Assembly: GCA_030743005.1 (NCBI GenBank)
Contig: JASLTG010000002.1
Coordinates: 33,218 to 97,217, forward strand
Direction: 5' to 3'
Source of the DNA: Acidimicrobiales bacterium
GTDB lineage: Bacteria > Actinomycetota > Acidimicrobiia > Acidimicrobiales > Poriferisodalaceae
DNA length: 64,000 nt
Of this stretch, positions 23,874 to 32,485 are shown piece by piece (within the stretch, counting starts at the first letter, position 1; each line of letters opens with the position of its first letter). Position numbers and translations under genes: made by a program. The notes below the pieces were generated by a model, which was given only the letters and a program-made list of their open reading frames with translations, was not told where the DNA came from and did not search any database.

Positions 23874-25073
23874 GTGTCTGTGCTGAGAACAAAGTTTCAA
23901 GAACTAGAAAAGCTTCTGATTCTTTGCTTTGCGACGTTCCTAGTAATGGCAGGCCAAGGGGTAGTGGGCCCAGTCCTGCCTCTCTACGCGCGTAATTTTG
24001 GGGTGAGCGCGACGATGGTGGGATTGACCCTTACGGTATTCGCCCTAGCACGGTTAATTCTGAATATTCCAGCGGGACTGATTGCAGACCGGTTCGGGAG
24101 ACGAATCCTTCTCATCGGCGGACCGATCTTGACCTCCATAGGTATGTTCGGCTCAGGTTTCGCTGGGGACATTTGGTCACTCCTGGTATGGAGGTTTGTT
24201 GCTGGCGCAGGTTCGGCTTTTTTCATGAGTGGTGCCTTGATCTATCTGATCGATATAGCGCCACCTGATCGCCGCGCCCGTTACGCGGCAACTAATCAGT
24301 GGGCTTTAAGCGTCGGAGTTGCTTTAGGTCCCGGAATCGGCGGATTAGTCGCTGAACGATGGGGGCTCGCCGCGCCATTCCACCTAGTTGGAGTCATCGC
24401 ATTGTTTGCAGCCGTCTACGCAGTTTTCCGTCTCCCTGAAACGGGCCGGTCGTCGACTCACGAACGAGAAGGCGAAAGTCAAGCTCACGAAGCTATACGA
24501 ATAGCCCGAAGCGGGCCTTTCCTGGCAATTGCCTTTGTGACAGGCACAATCTTTATGACGCGAGCAGGCACACGAGCAACCCTGGTCCCACTCCATGCAG
24601 ATGAAACTTTGGCGTGGGGTCCGGGTGAACTGGGGTTGGTATTCACTGTTACCGGGGTAATGACGCTGTTCACATTGTGGCCAGCGACATGGGCTACCGA
24701 GAACATCGGTCGAGCATCAGTCATTCTGTTTTCTGGAATGGCAGCTGCACTGGGGACTTTCGTTCTAGCGTCGAGTTCGACTCCCATGTGGTTCGTATTG
24801 GGAAATGTGATCCTTACGTTGGGCACGGGTACTGCCGGGCCAGCGCCGGCTGCGTTCGTCGCTGATCTCTTTCCTGAACGGATGCGTGGATTGGGTATAG
24901 GTCTCTACCGATCTGCGGGCGATGTAGGTTTCGTTTTAGGACCGCCAGCTCTGGGCTGGTTGAGCGATAACGCGTCAATGTCTGTCGCATTTCGAACTGC
25001 GGGTTGTTTAGTTGGTGCTGCTGGGGTGTGTTTCGTGTTAGTTACACGCCGCAGTGAACGTCACGTTCCTTAG
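23874..25073 (+). CDS. MFS transporter
   Basis: A 399-residue permease with about 12 helices. The family signature is visible twice: NIPAGLIADRFGRRILLIGG in loop 2-3 and the helix-5 motif ALGPGIGGLVAERWG. The overall pattern is that of 12-helix sugar or drug efflux carriers. It starts with GTG at 23874, 76 bases from the divergent amidohydrolase of the selenoprotein operon. A transport role for that pathway is possible but rests only on position. Confidence 0.86.
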   Translation: MSVLRTKFQELEKLLILCFATFLVMAGQGVVGPVLPLYARNFGVSATMVGLTLTVFALARLILNIPAGLIADRFGRRILLIGGPILTSIGMFGSGFAGDIWSLLVWRFVAGAGSAFFMSGALIYLIDIAPPDRRARYAATNQWALSVGVALGPGIGGLVAERWGLAAPFHLVGVIALFAAVYAVFRLPETGRSSTHEREGESQAHEAIRIARSGPFLAIAFVTGTIFMTRAGTRATLVPLHADETLAWGPGELGLVFTVTGVMTLFTLWPATWATENIGRASVILFSGMAAALGTFVLASSSTPMWFVLGNVILTLGTGTAGPAPAAFVADLFPERMRGLGIGLYRSAGDVGFVLGPPALGWLSDNASMSVAFRTAGCLVGAAGVCFVLVTRRSERHVP

Positions 25074-25081
25074 GAAACAGG

Positions 25082-25879
25082 TCAATAAATTTTTGAGGAA
25101 CCGTCGCCGGCTCCTCCTTCGACCGCGTTTTTCAGATCTTGGTAGCTGCCCTTAGCTACGGCAGCAATATCCCCGCTAACCGTTTGCATCATGAAGCCTT
25201 TTTCTCGACGGTTAGCAGCGAGAGCGCTCGTGGAGTGGATACCAGCTACTTTGCCCGCTTTGTTGCATCTCTCAACTATGTACTCCAGGACTTCTTTATA
25301 TTCCTCATTGTCGTCGCTATACGCCGGGCCGTACCCGTAGCTCAACGACAAGTCGGCGGGTCCAACATATATTGCATCGACTCCTTCAACTGCGAGAATT
25401 GCATCAAGATTCTCCACTGCATCACGAGTTTCGATCATGGGAATGCATGCGTTGGTCTGATTTGCGTTTGGGTAGTAATCCTCCCCAGCATTTGCCGCAC
25501 GGGCTCCAATGATTGTGGGGCCGTAACTTCTCTGACCCAAAGGCGGGTATTTCGTCGCTGCCACTGCGCTTTCAGCCTCTGCAACCGAGTTGACCATCGG
25601 GATGATAATTCCGCGTGCACCGGCATCGAGCATGCGTCCTATAATTCCGGGCTCGTTCCAAGGAACTCGACATATGGGCGTTCCCTTTCCCGTCATAGTT
25701 ACCGCCTGCAACATGACCGCGGCAACTTGGTAGTCGGCAATACCGTGCTGCATGTCAACGCAGACATAATCAAAATCGACGCGTGCGACTGTTTCCGCAG
25801 CGTGAGAGTCGGGCAGCGAGAGCCAACTGCCAAGCGTTTCAGTCTTTGCGGCCCACTTCTCCATTAGTGCATTTGACAT
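25082..25879 (-). CDS. HpcH/HpaI family aldolase (2-oxo-acid type)
   Basis: A 265-residue class II aldolase. GSWLSLPDSHAAETVARVDFDYVCVDMQHG gives the start of the barrel with the catalytic His. PMVNSVAEAESAVAATKYPP, CIPMIETRDAVENLDAI (metal Glu) and YVGPADLSLSYG (metal Asp) follow in the right order. Members cleave 4-hydroxy-2-oxo acids to pyruvate plus an aldehyde, as in homoprotocatechuate or sugar-acid degradation. No pathway partners are adjacent. Its stop lies 8 bases from the convergent MFS stop. Confidence 0.9.
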   Translation of the reverse strand: MSNALMEKWAAKTETLGSWLSLPDSHAAETVARVDFDYVCVDMQHGIADYQVAAVMLQAVTMTGKGTPICRVPWNEPGIIGRMLDAGARGIIIPMVNSVAEAESAVAATKYPPLGQRSYGPTIIGARAANAGEDYYPNANQTNACIPMIETRDAVENLDAILAVEGVDAIYVGPADLSLSYGYGPAYSDDNEEYKEVLEYIVERCNKAGKVAGIHSTSALAANRREKGFMMQTVSGDIAAVAKGSYQDLKNAVEGGAGDGSSKIY

Positions 25880-26023
25880 GTACCAAAACTTTCGGGAACA
25901 AGCGCTGATTTCAGATCAGCTCAGATCGGACACTTCATTGTTGTTCAAGCGAGCTACCAAAACCACATTCTTTGGTTCTTTAATTTGCGAGGATCCACAA
26001 ATTCGTTTGTCTCTTTGACGGCC

Positions 26024-26041
26024 TTGCTACTTTCGTAGCAA
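26024..26041 (+). repeat. Perfect 7-bp inverted repeat upstream of the EamA gene
   Basis: TTGCTAC, loop TTTC, then GTAGCAA, ending 7 bases before the ATG at 26049 and just after a TTGACG that could be a -35 box. It may be an operator or a hairpin in the leader. Confidence 0.45.
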
Positions 26042-26048
26042 TCCTGTT

Positions 26049-26879
26049 ATGGCTGTCTTTCTTTCTGTTATCACTGCATTGCTCTATGGTTCCGGCGATT
26101 TCTTAGGTGGAGTGAGCTCGCGGCGACACTCTCCTATCCAAGTCCTAACAACAGTTTCTTTGGTCGGTGCTTTACCTCTCTTAGTTGTGGCTCCGTTCAT
26201 AGCGACGAGTGCAAGCATCAACGATTTGGTGCTGGGTGCCGCAGCAGGACTTGTGGGGATCGCAGGTCTTGGGCTTCTTTACCGAGGACTCGCTCGCGGT
26301 CCGATGTCGATTTTCGCACCTATCACGGCAATCGTTTCAGCTGTGTTTCCAATAATTTGGGGTTTTTTCCGAGGCGATGAACAGGGGTTACAGATTTGGT
26401 TTGGGCTTGCAGTCGGCCTGATTGGGATCTTTATCCTGAGTTCTCAGCCAGCAGGTGAAGATGTTCGGATTTCCATTTCAGTAATTCACGAAGCGTTGTT
26501 GGCAGGCCTGGGTTTCGGTCTCTTCTTCTCTCTACTGAGTGAAACCAGCACTGAGTCAGCACCCTGGCCCATAGTTGCCGGTCGGTTTTCTGCAGCACTA
26601 GTACTGATATGTGTTGCTTTGACGCAAAAGGCGCAACTCCGCCCAGCAAGAGGTTGGATCCCGCTAATCGGATGCGGGATTTGCGACACTGGCGCGAACG
26701 TAGCTTTCTTGTTCGCGCTGCGTTATGGACAACTGGGCCCCGTCGCCGTACTAGCAAGTCTCTACCCGGTTGTGACTGTCCTCTTAGCTCGCATCGTTTG
26801 GGGTGAACAGCTAACCAAGAGGCGACTGGTAGGTCTCGTTTTCGCTATGGGTACTGTTGTCCTTATCGGTTTGAGCTGA
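26049..26879 (+). CDS. EamA/DMT family transporter
   Basis: A 276-residue protein with ten hydrophobic helices in two EamA repeats. The end of the first (GLVGIAGLGLLYRGLARGPMSIFAPI) and of the second (DTGANVAFLFALRYGQLGPVAVLASLYPVVTVLLARI) align well with each other, as expected for the duplicated fold. Typical members export amino acids or other metabolites. The stop codon directly abuts the stop of the convergent NIPSNAP gene with no bases between. A 7-bp inverted repeat precedes the ATG. Confidence 0.88.
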   Translation: MAVFLSVITALLYGSGDFLGGVSSRRHSPIQVLTTVSLVGALPLLVVAPFIATSASINDLVLGAAAGLVGIAGLGLLYRGLARGPMSIFAPITAIVSAVFPIIWGFFRGDEQGLQIWFGLAVGLIGIFILSSQPAGEDVRISISVIHEALLAGLGFGLFFSLLSETSTESAPWPIVAGRFSAALVLICVALTQKAQLRPARGWIPLIGCGICDTGANVAFLFALRYGQLGPVAVLASLYPVVTVLLARIVWGEQLTKRRLVGLVFAMGTVVLIGLS

Positions 26880-27185
26880 CTAATTCAGAATGTCGTTAAG
26901 GATCGCGTTTTTTTGGGTAACGACCATCGGTCCGATCTTGGAAACATATTCAAGCCATGCAGGGTCGGAAAATAACGCCGTCCTTTTCTCTGTTCGTTCT
27001 TCGAAACTGTCATAACGCCACATGTGAATCACCTGATTGAGATCTCCTACTTCGCTTACGTAGTAGCCCACTGGTTCACCCAAATGACTCTTTTGTATCG
27101 CGAAGCCTTCTTCAAGGTAGAGAGCGGCGTATGTATTCGCCGTTCCGGGTTTCAATTCATATGTTCGCATCTCAACGAAACTCAT
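26880..27185 (-). CDS. NIPSNAP family protein
   Basis: A 101-residue ferredoxin-like protein, MSFVEMRTYELKPGTANTYAA, then VIHMWRYDSFEERTEKRTAL and PAWLEYVSKIGPMV, the typical NIPSNAP domain. Bacterial members have no firm function. The ATG at 27185 is used because GGAGG precedes it by 6 bases; an in-frame TTG four codons earlier lies over that site. It stands after the amidase/aminotransferase pair but about 50 bases away, on the same strand. Confidence 0.88.
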   Translation of the reverse strand: MSFVEMRTYELKPGTANTYAALYLEEGFAIQKSHLGEPVGYYVSEVGDLNQVIHMWRYDSFEERTEKRTALFSDPAWLEYVSKIGPMVVTQKNAILNDILN

Positions 27186-27237
27186 GGCTGCCTCCAAGGT
27201 CTATCGGTAAATGATTAGTGGTAATGGTCTTGTTCTT

Positions 27238-28002
27238 TCAGTTCCGTCGATCTTGAAACACCGGGAAAGTAGTTCTGGTCTGTTTCACGACTTCGACGTC
27301 TACGTCAGCGATCAAAAGGGTCTCATCGGATATGCCTGACGCGATCGTTTCACCCCACGGATCTATAAGTGCGCTATCTCCTGCATAGCTGAGCCCATCT
27401 CCCTCACCCACACGGTTAACGCCCAATACATAGGCCTGATTTTCGATGGCTCGAGCCTGAAGGAGCGTCCGCCAGTGCATTCTTCGACCCGCAGGCCAGT
27501 TTGCCGGGATGACGAACAAATCAGTGGATTGAGCTGTTTGCCAAAATTCGTCGGCGAATCTGAGGTCGTAGCAAATAAAGAAAGTGATCCGTGTCCCTTC
27601 GATATCTACTTGGAGGAATTCGGTTCCTGACCCATAGTTTTCGGGTTCCGTAGAAAAGGTGAAGGGGTGGATCTTTTTGTAGCGGTGAGTATCACCGTTC
27701 GGTGCCACCAAATTAAGTGTGTTGTAGGCAATTCCGTCTTCCCACCGCATCGGAACCGATCCGGTAATCCAAATCTGATGCTTAACAGCTTGCATCGATA
27801 GAAATTCGTGGCTTGCACCGTCAAGTGCTTCAGCGCACTTTGCTGAATTCATGGTGAATCCGGTTGAGAACATCTCGCTGAGTACTACGAGTTGCCCACC
27901 CGCGGCTACTGCGCTTTCGATTTGCGGCGTCAGTCTCTGGAAGTTCGAGTCAGGGTCCTCCCAGACGATGTCATGTTGAAGCGCTGCAACGCGAAGGCTC
28001 AT
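27238..28002 (-). CDS. Nitrilase-superfamily amidase, omega-amidase (YafV/NIT2)-like
   Basis: A 254-residue carbon-nitrogen hydrolase. The Glu-Lys-Cys triad is visible: VVLSEMFSTGF, RYKKIHPF and FFICYDLRFADEFW. The NTLNLVAPNG and ANWPAGRRMHWRTLLQARAIENQAYVLGVNRVG segments match omega-amidases, which hydrolyse 2-oxoglutaramate or 2-oxosuccinamate. The ATG overlaps the aminotransferase stop (ATGA), so the two enzymes are translationally coupled. Together they fit the glutamine transaminase-omega-amidase route, which pulls transamination forward, for example in methionine salvage. Confidence 0.9.
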   Translation of the reverse strand: MSLRVAALQHDIVWEDPDSNFQRLTPQIESAVAAGGQLVVLSEMFSTGFTMNSAKCAEALDGASHEFLSMQAVKHQIWITGSVPMRWEDGIAYNTLNLVAPNGDTHRYKKIHPFTFSTEPENYGSGTEFLQVDIEGTRITFFICYDLRFADEFWQTAQSTDLFVIPANWPAGRRMHWRTLLQARAIENQAYVLGVNRVGEGDGLSYAGDSALIDPWGETIASGISDETLLIADVDVEVVKQTRTTFPVFQDRRN

Positions 28003-29165
28003 GCCAGACCCTGCAGTCTGTCCACAGCTTCGCTCAGGACATCTAGGCTTTTGCAGAAGGTGAACCGAATCAGATGCTGTCCTTCGTGTTGGTTGTCATA
28101 AAAGACCACATTAGGGACGGCAACGACACCCACTTTTTCGGGAAGTTGCCAGCACAATTCGAGGCCATCTTCATATCCCACCGATCTCGCGTCTGCAGTA
28201 ACAAAGTAGGTGCCTTGAGGTTCAAATATTTCAAGTCCCGCAGACCGCAGGCCCGCGGATAGAAAGTCCCGCTTTTCTCTCATGTCGGATATCAAGTTCT
28301 CGTAATAGTCGTTCCCCAAAGCCAAGCCGACTGCTATCGCATATTGAAACGGTCCGCCGCTGACAAAGGTCAAGAACTGTTTCGCTATCCGCACAGCGCT
28401 AGTCAACTCTGGAGTTGAGCACACCCAGCCGATCTTCCAACCGGTAAACGCGAAGGTCTTACCCCCTGACGAGATAGTGACAGTTCGTTCGCGCATTCCA
28501 GGAAATGAAGCGATAGGGATGTGTTCTCCTTCGAAAACGAGGTGTTCGTATACCTCATCAGTGACGACGAGCAGGTCGCGTTCTACTGCCACTTTCGCTA
28601 TGAACTCGAGTTCTTCGCGAGAGAACACTTTGCCGGTTGGATTATGTGGCGAGTTCAACAAAATCAGCCGGGTCTTCGGCGATAGTGCTGCTAGGAATTC
28701 TGATTCTTCGAACGCGTAATGGGGTGGGCGAAGAGTGACAACCTTCTTGGTCGCGCCAGCCATCGCGATATTTGCCCCATATATGTCGTACCAGGGCTCA
28801 AATGTGACTACTTCGTCTCCGGTTTCACACAAAGCAAGAACAGCCGCAGCCAAAGCCTCGGAGGCTCCCGCCGTAACAAGGATTTCTGAGTCAGGGTCGT
28901 ATGAAAGTCCATAGAAGCGTCGCTGATGTTCACTGACAGCTTGGCGTAGCTCCGGAACTCCGATGCCCGGCGGGTATTGGTTACCTAACCCGTTTCGTAT
29001 GGCAGAAATTGCAGCTTCAATCACTTCGGGGGGTCCGTCTTTGTCAGGAAACCCTTGCCCTAAGTTCACCGAGTCGGTCTTCATCGCTAGGGCGGACATC
29101 TCAGCAAAAATCGTTGCGCCGAAACCTTGTAGGCGGGCGTTCAAAAAGGGTTGACGTGAACTCAT
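27999..29165 (-). CDS. PLP aminotransferase, class I/II, glutamine transaminase/methionine aminotransferase-like
   Basis: A 388-residue fold-type I aminotransferase. VNLGQGFPDKDGPPEVIEAA is the usual N-terminus of the kynurenine/glutamine transaminase K group. NSPHNPTGKVFSREEL carries the conserved Asn, VVTDEVYEHLVFE the cofactor-ring Asp, and TISSGGKTFAFTGWKIGW the PLP lysine; RFTFCK ends with the carboxylate Arg. The ATG at 29165 is preferred over 29207 because TAACGT lies 7 bases upstream. Its stop overlaps the omega-amidase start, a strong pointer to a shared function. Confidence 0.9.
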   Translation of the reverse strand: MSSRQPFLNARLQGFGATIFAEMSALAMKTDSVNLGQGFPDKDGPPEVIEAAISAIRNGLGNQYPPGIGVPELRQAVSEHQRRFYGLSYDPDSEILVTAGASEALAAAVLALCETGDEVVTFEPWYDIYGANIAMAGATKKVVTLRPPHYAFEESEFLAALSPKTRLILLNSPHNPTGKVFSREELEFIAKVAVERDLLVVTDEVYEHLVFEGEHIPIASFPGMRERTVTISSGGKTFAFTGWKIGWVCSTPELTSAVRIAKQFLTFVSGGPFQYAIAVGLALGNDYYENLISDMREKRDFLSAGLRSAGLEIFEPQGTYFVTADARSVGYEDGLELCWQLPEKVGVVAVPNVVFYDNQHEGQHLIRFTFCKSLDVLSEAVDRLQGLA

Positions 29166-29172
29166 ATTTGAC

Positions 29173-29178
29173 ACGTTA
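29173..29178 (-). promoter_or_regulatory. -10 element TAACGT, leaderless start of aminotransferase
   Basis: TANNNT hexamer on the reverse strand ending 7 bases before the ATG at 29165. Confidence 0.45.
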
Positions 29179-29238
29179 GGACCTGAACACCCGTGGCTTC
29201 TGATCATCCTGTAACTGGTTTAAGCGAAGAGGCTGACG

Positions 29239-30462
29239 GTGCGCTTGACTGTGGTGATGAATTCCTTCAGATCAAATGACCATATCCCAGCTCGATACGA
29301 CGTGGAGAATGTTGATTTAGCGTCGGTTGACGGTGTTCTTTCGACAACTAGGTCAGTAAGGCTTCGCCTTGATCTCGATCGCACCGTTCCCAACGAACTT
29401 ATTCTCGAGTGCATCGATGTAGCCGAACAAGGCCCCGGCGGCGGTAATCAATCGAGCCGGAGGTGGTTGATTGTTCGTGACCCAGATCAAAAAAAGCGCT
29501 TATCGGAGTTGTATTGGGAAAGCGCAGGCAAATGGATGGTCTCCGCCAGAGACAAGCTGGCCGGAACCGATCACCGGAACACAAGTGTGATGCGTTCGGC
29601 TGCCCATTTAGCGGAAAATCTTGAAAAAGTTCCCGCGCTGGTCATCCCATGCATATGGGGGATCCATGACGATAGTAAGAAGCCCGGGTTGTTCGACTCC
29701 GTGGTTCAGTCAGCCTGGAGCTTTTGTTTAGCCGCTCGAGCTCGAGGTCTGGCTACTGCCTGGACGACTGCAATTTTGAACAATGACGAAGAAATTCGCG
29801 AGGTTCTTGGAATTCCAGAGGGAGTAACGCCTATCGCTTTGCTGCCTGTCGCTTTCAGCAGCGGCGGCGACTTCGCATCAATATCAAGACGCTTAGCCGA
29901 AGAAGTTACCTACTTCGATAACTGGGGTCACACTTGGGAGCAACGTGATGACGACGCTGACCGGGCCATGGGCGAAGGCCCAGGAGTTACTGTCGAGGTA
30001 GATATTGATGCCTCGCCGGCAAAGGTTTGGTCTTTGCTAACTGACATAAGTATCGGAGCTAAGTTTTCCGAGGAATTCCAAGGCGCTGTTTGGGTAGAGC
30101 CGTCTGACGTCCCTGCTATCGGAGCTCAATTCGTTGGTACCAATAAGCATCCAAAGATCGGAGAATGGCAAACAACATCTACGATCACCGAGCTCATAGA
30201 AAATGAGTTGCTGGGTTGGGCCGTGGGAGACGATGAGGACAGCGCTGCAGCGCGTTGGCGTTGGGAAATAGATGAATTACATGGTCAACGTTGTCGACTC
30301 CGCCACACGGTGCGACTCGGTCCCGGGCCGTCCGGTCTAACTCCTGCTATCGAAGCAATGCCTGACAAGGAAGCACTTATCATCAGCCGACGCCAGGAGG
30401 AACATCTCGCGAACATGCAACGTTGTGTTCAGGGCGTGAAAGCCCTCGCAGAAAATTCGTGA
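29239..30462 (+). CDS. Nitroreductase-SRPBCC fusion protein
   Basis: A 407-residue protein with two unrelated domains. Residues about 30-225 look like an FMN nitroreductase: TTRSVRLRLDLDRTVPNELI, QGPGGGNQSSRRWLIV and QSAWSFCLAARARGLATAWTT. Residues about 250-400 look like an SRPBCC (polyketide cyclase/START-like) ligand-binding domain: VTVEVDIDASPAKVWSLLTDI to RCRLRHTVRLG. The first could reduce a ligand held by the second. The GTG at 29239 follows a GAGG site; ATG at 29257 is an alternative. The gluQ start codon overlaps its stop. Confidence 0.82.
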   Translation: MRLTVVMNSFRSNDHIPARYDVENVDLASVDGVLSTTRSVRLRLDLDRTVPNELILECIDVAEQGPGGGNQSSRRWLIVRDPDQKKRLSELYWESAGKWMVSARDKLAGTDHRNTSVMRSAAHLAENLEKVPALVIPCIWGIHDDSKKPGLFDSVVQSAWSFCLAARARGLATAWTTAILNNDEEIREVLGIPEGVTPIALLPVAFSSGGDFASISRRLAEEVTYFDNWGHTWEQRDDDADRAMGEGPGVTVEVDIDASPAKVWSLLTDISIGAKFSEEFQGAVWVEPSDVPAIGAQFVGTNKHPKIGEWQTTSTITELIENELLGWAVGDDEDSAAARWRWEIDELHGQRCRLRHTVRLGPGPSGLTPAIEAMPDKEALIISRRQEEHLANMQRCVQGVKALAENS

Positions 30463-31355
30463 CCGGGCGATGGGCGCCGAGCCCTACTGGTGAATTTCAT
30501 CTGGGAAATCTGCGTACAGCACTTTTGGCGTGGTTATTCGCGCGATCCAATGACACAGAGTTGCTGTGGCGATTCGAAGATTTAGACGGAGCCGTTAGGG
30601 ACCACTTTTACACTTATCAACTTCGTGATTTTCAGCGCATCGGCTTGAATTGGGACGGCGAGATTTTCCGCCAAAGCGAGCGGTTGAATCTATATCGGGA
30701 CGCGATCGAAGACCTTAAGCGGCAGGGTCTCACCTACAGGTGTTGGTGCACGCGACGCGAAATTCGTGAAGCTGCCGTTGCGCCACACTCCCATCTACCT
30801 GAGGGCGCATACCCGGGTAAATGTCGAAAATTAACAGCAAGAGAGACCTCAGAAAATGAACGCTCTGGTCGCAACCCCGCGCTCCGGGTCATTTCAGAGG
30901 GCCAATTACTCAAGATCAAAGACCGCCAGGTGGGAGATTTCGAGGGGGCTGTCGATGACTTTGTCTTATGTCGCGGCGATCTGACACCCTCCTACAACCT
31001 GGCTGTAGTCATCGATGACGCCGACATGGGTGTAACAGAGGTTGTGCGTGGAGACGACTTACTTCAAACAACCCCGCGTCAGGTCTATTTGTTTGGTTTG
31101 TTAGATATCCAACCTCCCAGTTATGCCCATGTGCCTCTCGTCTTAACCCAATCGGGAGATCGGCTGGCTAAACGAGATGGTGCTGTCACTCTTGACGACC
31201 GATTGGCACTCGGGGAGTCAGAGCTGGACGTATTGAATCATTTGCTCTCAAGTCTCCAGTTACGAAACATCGAATCACTTGGCGAGCTTGATCAGATTGC
31301 TCGTCATTTCGATCCCAGTGCTTTGTCCACCTCACCTTGGGTATTCGATCTTTGA
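30459..31355 (+). CDS. gluQ: Glutamyl-Q tRNA(Asp) synthetase
   Basis: A 298-residue class I synthetase-like protein without an anticodon-binding domain, the defining trait of GluQRS. RWAPSPTGEFHLGNLRTALLAW is the HIGH-region, YRCWCTRREIREA with a distal YPGKCR forms the zinc knuckle, and RLAKRDGAVTL is the KMSKS-like loop. It attaches glutamate to queuosine at position 34 of tRNA(Asp). The GTG at 30459 overlaps the previous stop (GTGA). Codons before it in the same frame lie inside the upstream gene. QueF, another queuosine-pathway enzyme, is at 60.9 kb. Confidence 0.93.
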   Translation: MTGRWAPSPTGEFHLGNLRTALLAWLFARSNDTELLWRFEDLDGAVRDHFYTYQLRDFQRIGLNWDGEIFRQSERLNLYRDAIEDLKRQGLTYRCWCTRREIREAAVAPHSHLPEGAYPGKCRKLTARETSENERSGRNPALRVISEGQLLKIKDRQVGDFEGAVDDFVLCRGDLTPSYNLAVVIDDADMGVTEVVRGDDLLQTTPRQVYLFGLLDIQPPSYAHVPLVLTQSGDRLAKRDGAVTLDDRLALGESELDVLNHLLSSLQLRNIESLGELDQIARHFDPSALSTSPWVFDL

Positions 31356-31368
31356 GCTAACAGTCTCC

Positions 31369-32448
31369 TTAACGCCATGGTTCAACAATGATTTTCGCGT
31401 GAGCTTCTGGGTCACCCAGATCATCGAAAGCTTGGCCTACTTCACTCAAACCGACTCGTCCGGTAATGAGCTGATCGACAACCAGTTCTCCTTCGCTGAT
31501 CAGCGTCAAAGTATTCGCGAATTCCTCAGCTGTGTAGCCCAAAACAAATTGAATGTTCAGTTCTTTTCCGATCCCCGTTAAGGGTCGGAAACTGTCTTGT
31601 TCCATGCAGACACCAACTACGACAATTCGCGTGTTTTTCATTGCACCATGAATAACTTGATCAATGACACCCGGAACTCCTACGCATTCAAAGATGAGGC
31701 CTGGCTTGGGGTTGACACCGCTGAAGCGAAGCATCGGATCATTCCGATCGACATTCTTTGGCCAGGCTGTCTGCTGCCAACTTTCGTAAGGGGAGGTCTG
31801 AGCTGGATCAATGACGTCGTCCGCTCCTACTTGTTCAGCTAAGTCTCGGCGCCTTGGAGAGAAATCCGCCGCGATTACCGGCCCTAAACCTTTTTGTTTT
31901 AACGCCGCGATCACTGCAAGACCGACAGGCCCACATCCGATGACGAGACAAACATCCTCGCCGGTAGCGCCAGACTTTTCTACGGCATGTCGTCCAACAG
32001 CCATTGGCTCAGTGAGGGCAGCCTCTTGCGGTGCTAACCCATTCCTTACCGGTAACAGCAACCTTGATGAGAGCAGCATGTTCTCTGCGTATCCACCCGG
32101 GAACTCGTTTGAGTAGCCGAGAGTGTGAACCCCATCGGATCGAAGAAGGACCGGCATGGAGCAAACAACGTCACCTATTGCAAGGTGATCAGGAACGTCT
32201 GGGCCTAGTTCCAAAATTTCCACACAGAATTCGTGACCCATGATGAGGTCTCTATCTGCGTCATAGACAAGCGGCCCGCCAGTTTCTTTCTGACTCGCAA
32301 CCATTTCGTGTCCATGTCGAAGCGCATGCAGGTCACTGCCACAGATCCCACACGCCAGCGTTTTAACTAGAACTTCACCTGATGAGGGAGTTGGGTCATC
32401 TGCGGTACCAACAACAATGGTTCCCTGTCGAGTGAATGCTGCTCTCAT
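31369..32448 (-). CDS. Zinc-type alcohol dehydrogenase family protein lacking the structural zinc site
   Basis: A 359-residue medium-chain dehydrogenase. The catalytic zinc region is CGICGSDLHALRHG and MGHEFCVE; the Rossmann motif is VIGCGPVGLAVIAALK. The four-cysteine structural-zinc loop normally near residue 95-115 is absent: the segment VCSMPVLLRSDGVHTLG has only one Cys. It probably oxidises an alcohol with NAD(P). It lies 37 bases downstream of the carboxyltransferase gene on the same strand. Confidence 0.88.
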   Translation of the reverse strand: MRAAFTRQGTIVVGTADDPTPSSGEVLVKTLACGICGSDLHALRHGHEMVASQKETGGPLVYDADRDLIMGHEFCVEILELGPDVPDHLAIGDVVCSMPVLLRSDGVHTLGYSNEFPGGYAENMLLSSRLLLPVRNGLAPQEAALTEPMAVGRHAVEKSGATGEDVCLVIGCGPVGLAVIAALKQKGLGPVIAADFSPRRRDLAEQVGADDVIDPAQTSPYESWQQTAWPKNVDRNDPMLRFSGVNPKPGLIFECVGVPGVIDQVIHGAMKNTRIVVVGVCMEQDSFRPLTGIGKELNIQFVLGYTAEEFANTLTLISEGELVVDQLITGRVGLSEVGQAFDDLGDPEAHAKIIVEPWR

Positions 32449-32485
32449 CTAACTGCTTTCAGATCTGTGACCTGCCGCTTCGTCG

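Noticed and set aside
25139..25867. 242-codon open frame on the forward strand
   Set aside because: Shadow of the aldolase gene; Cys- and Ser-rich sequence without domain features.
25900..25930. GATC-containing repeats in the intergenic region near 25.9 kb
   Set aside because: Short and irregular; no convincing iteration or dyad beyond chance.
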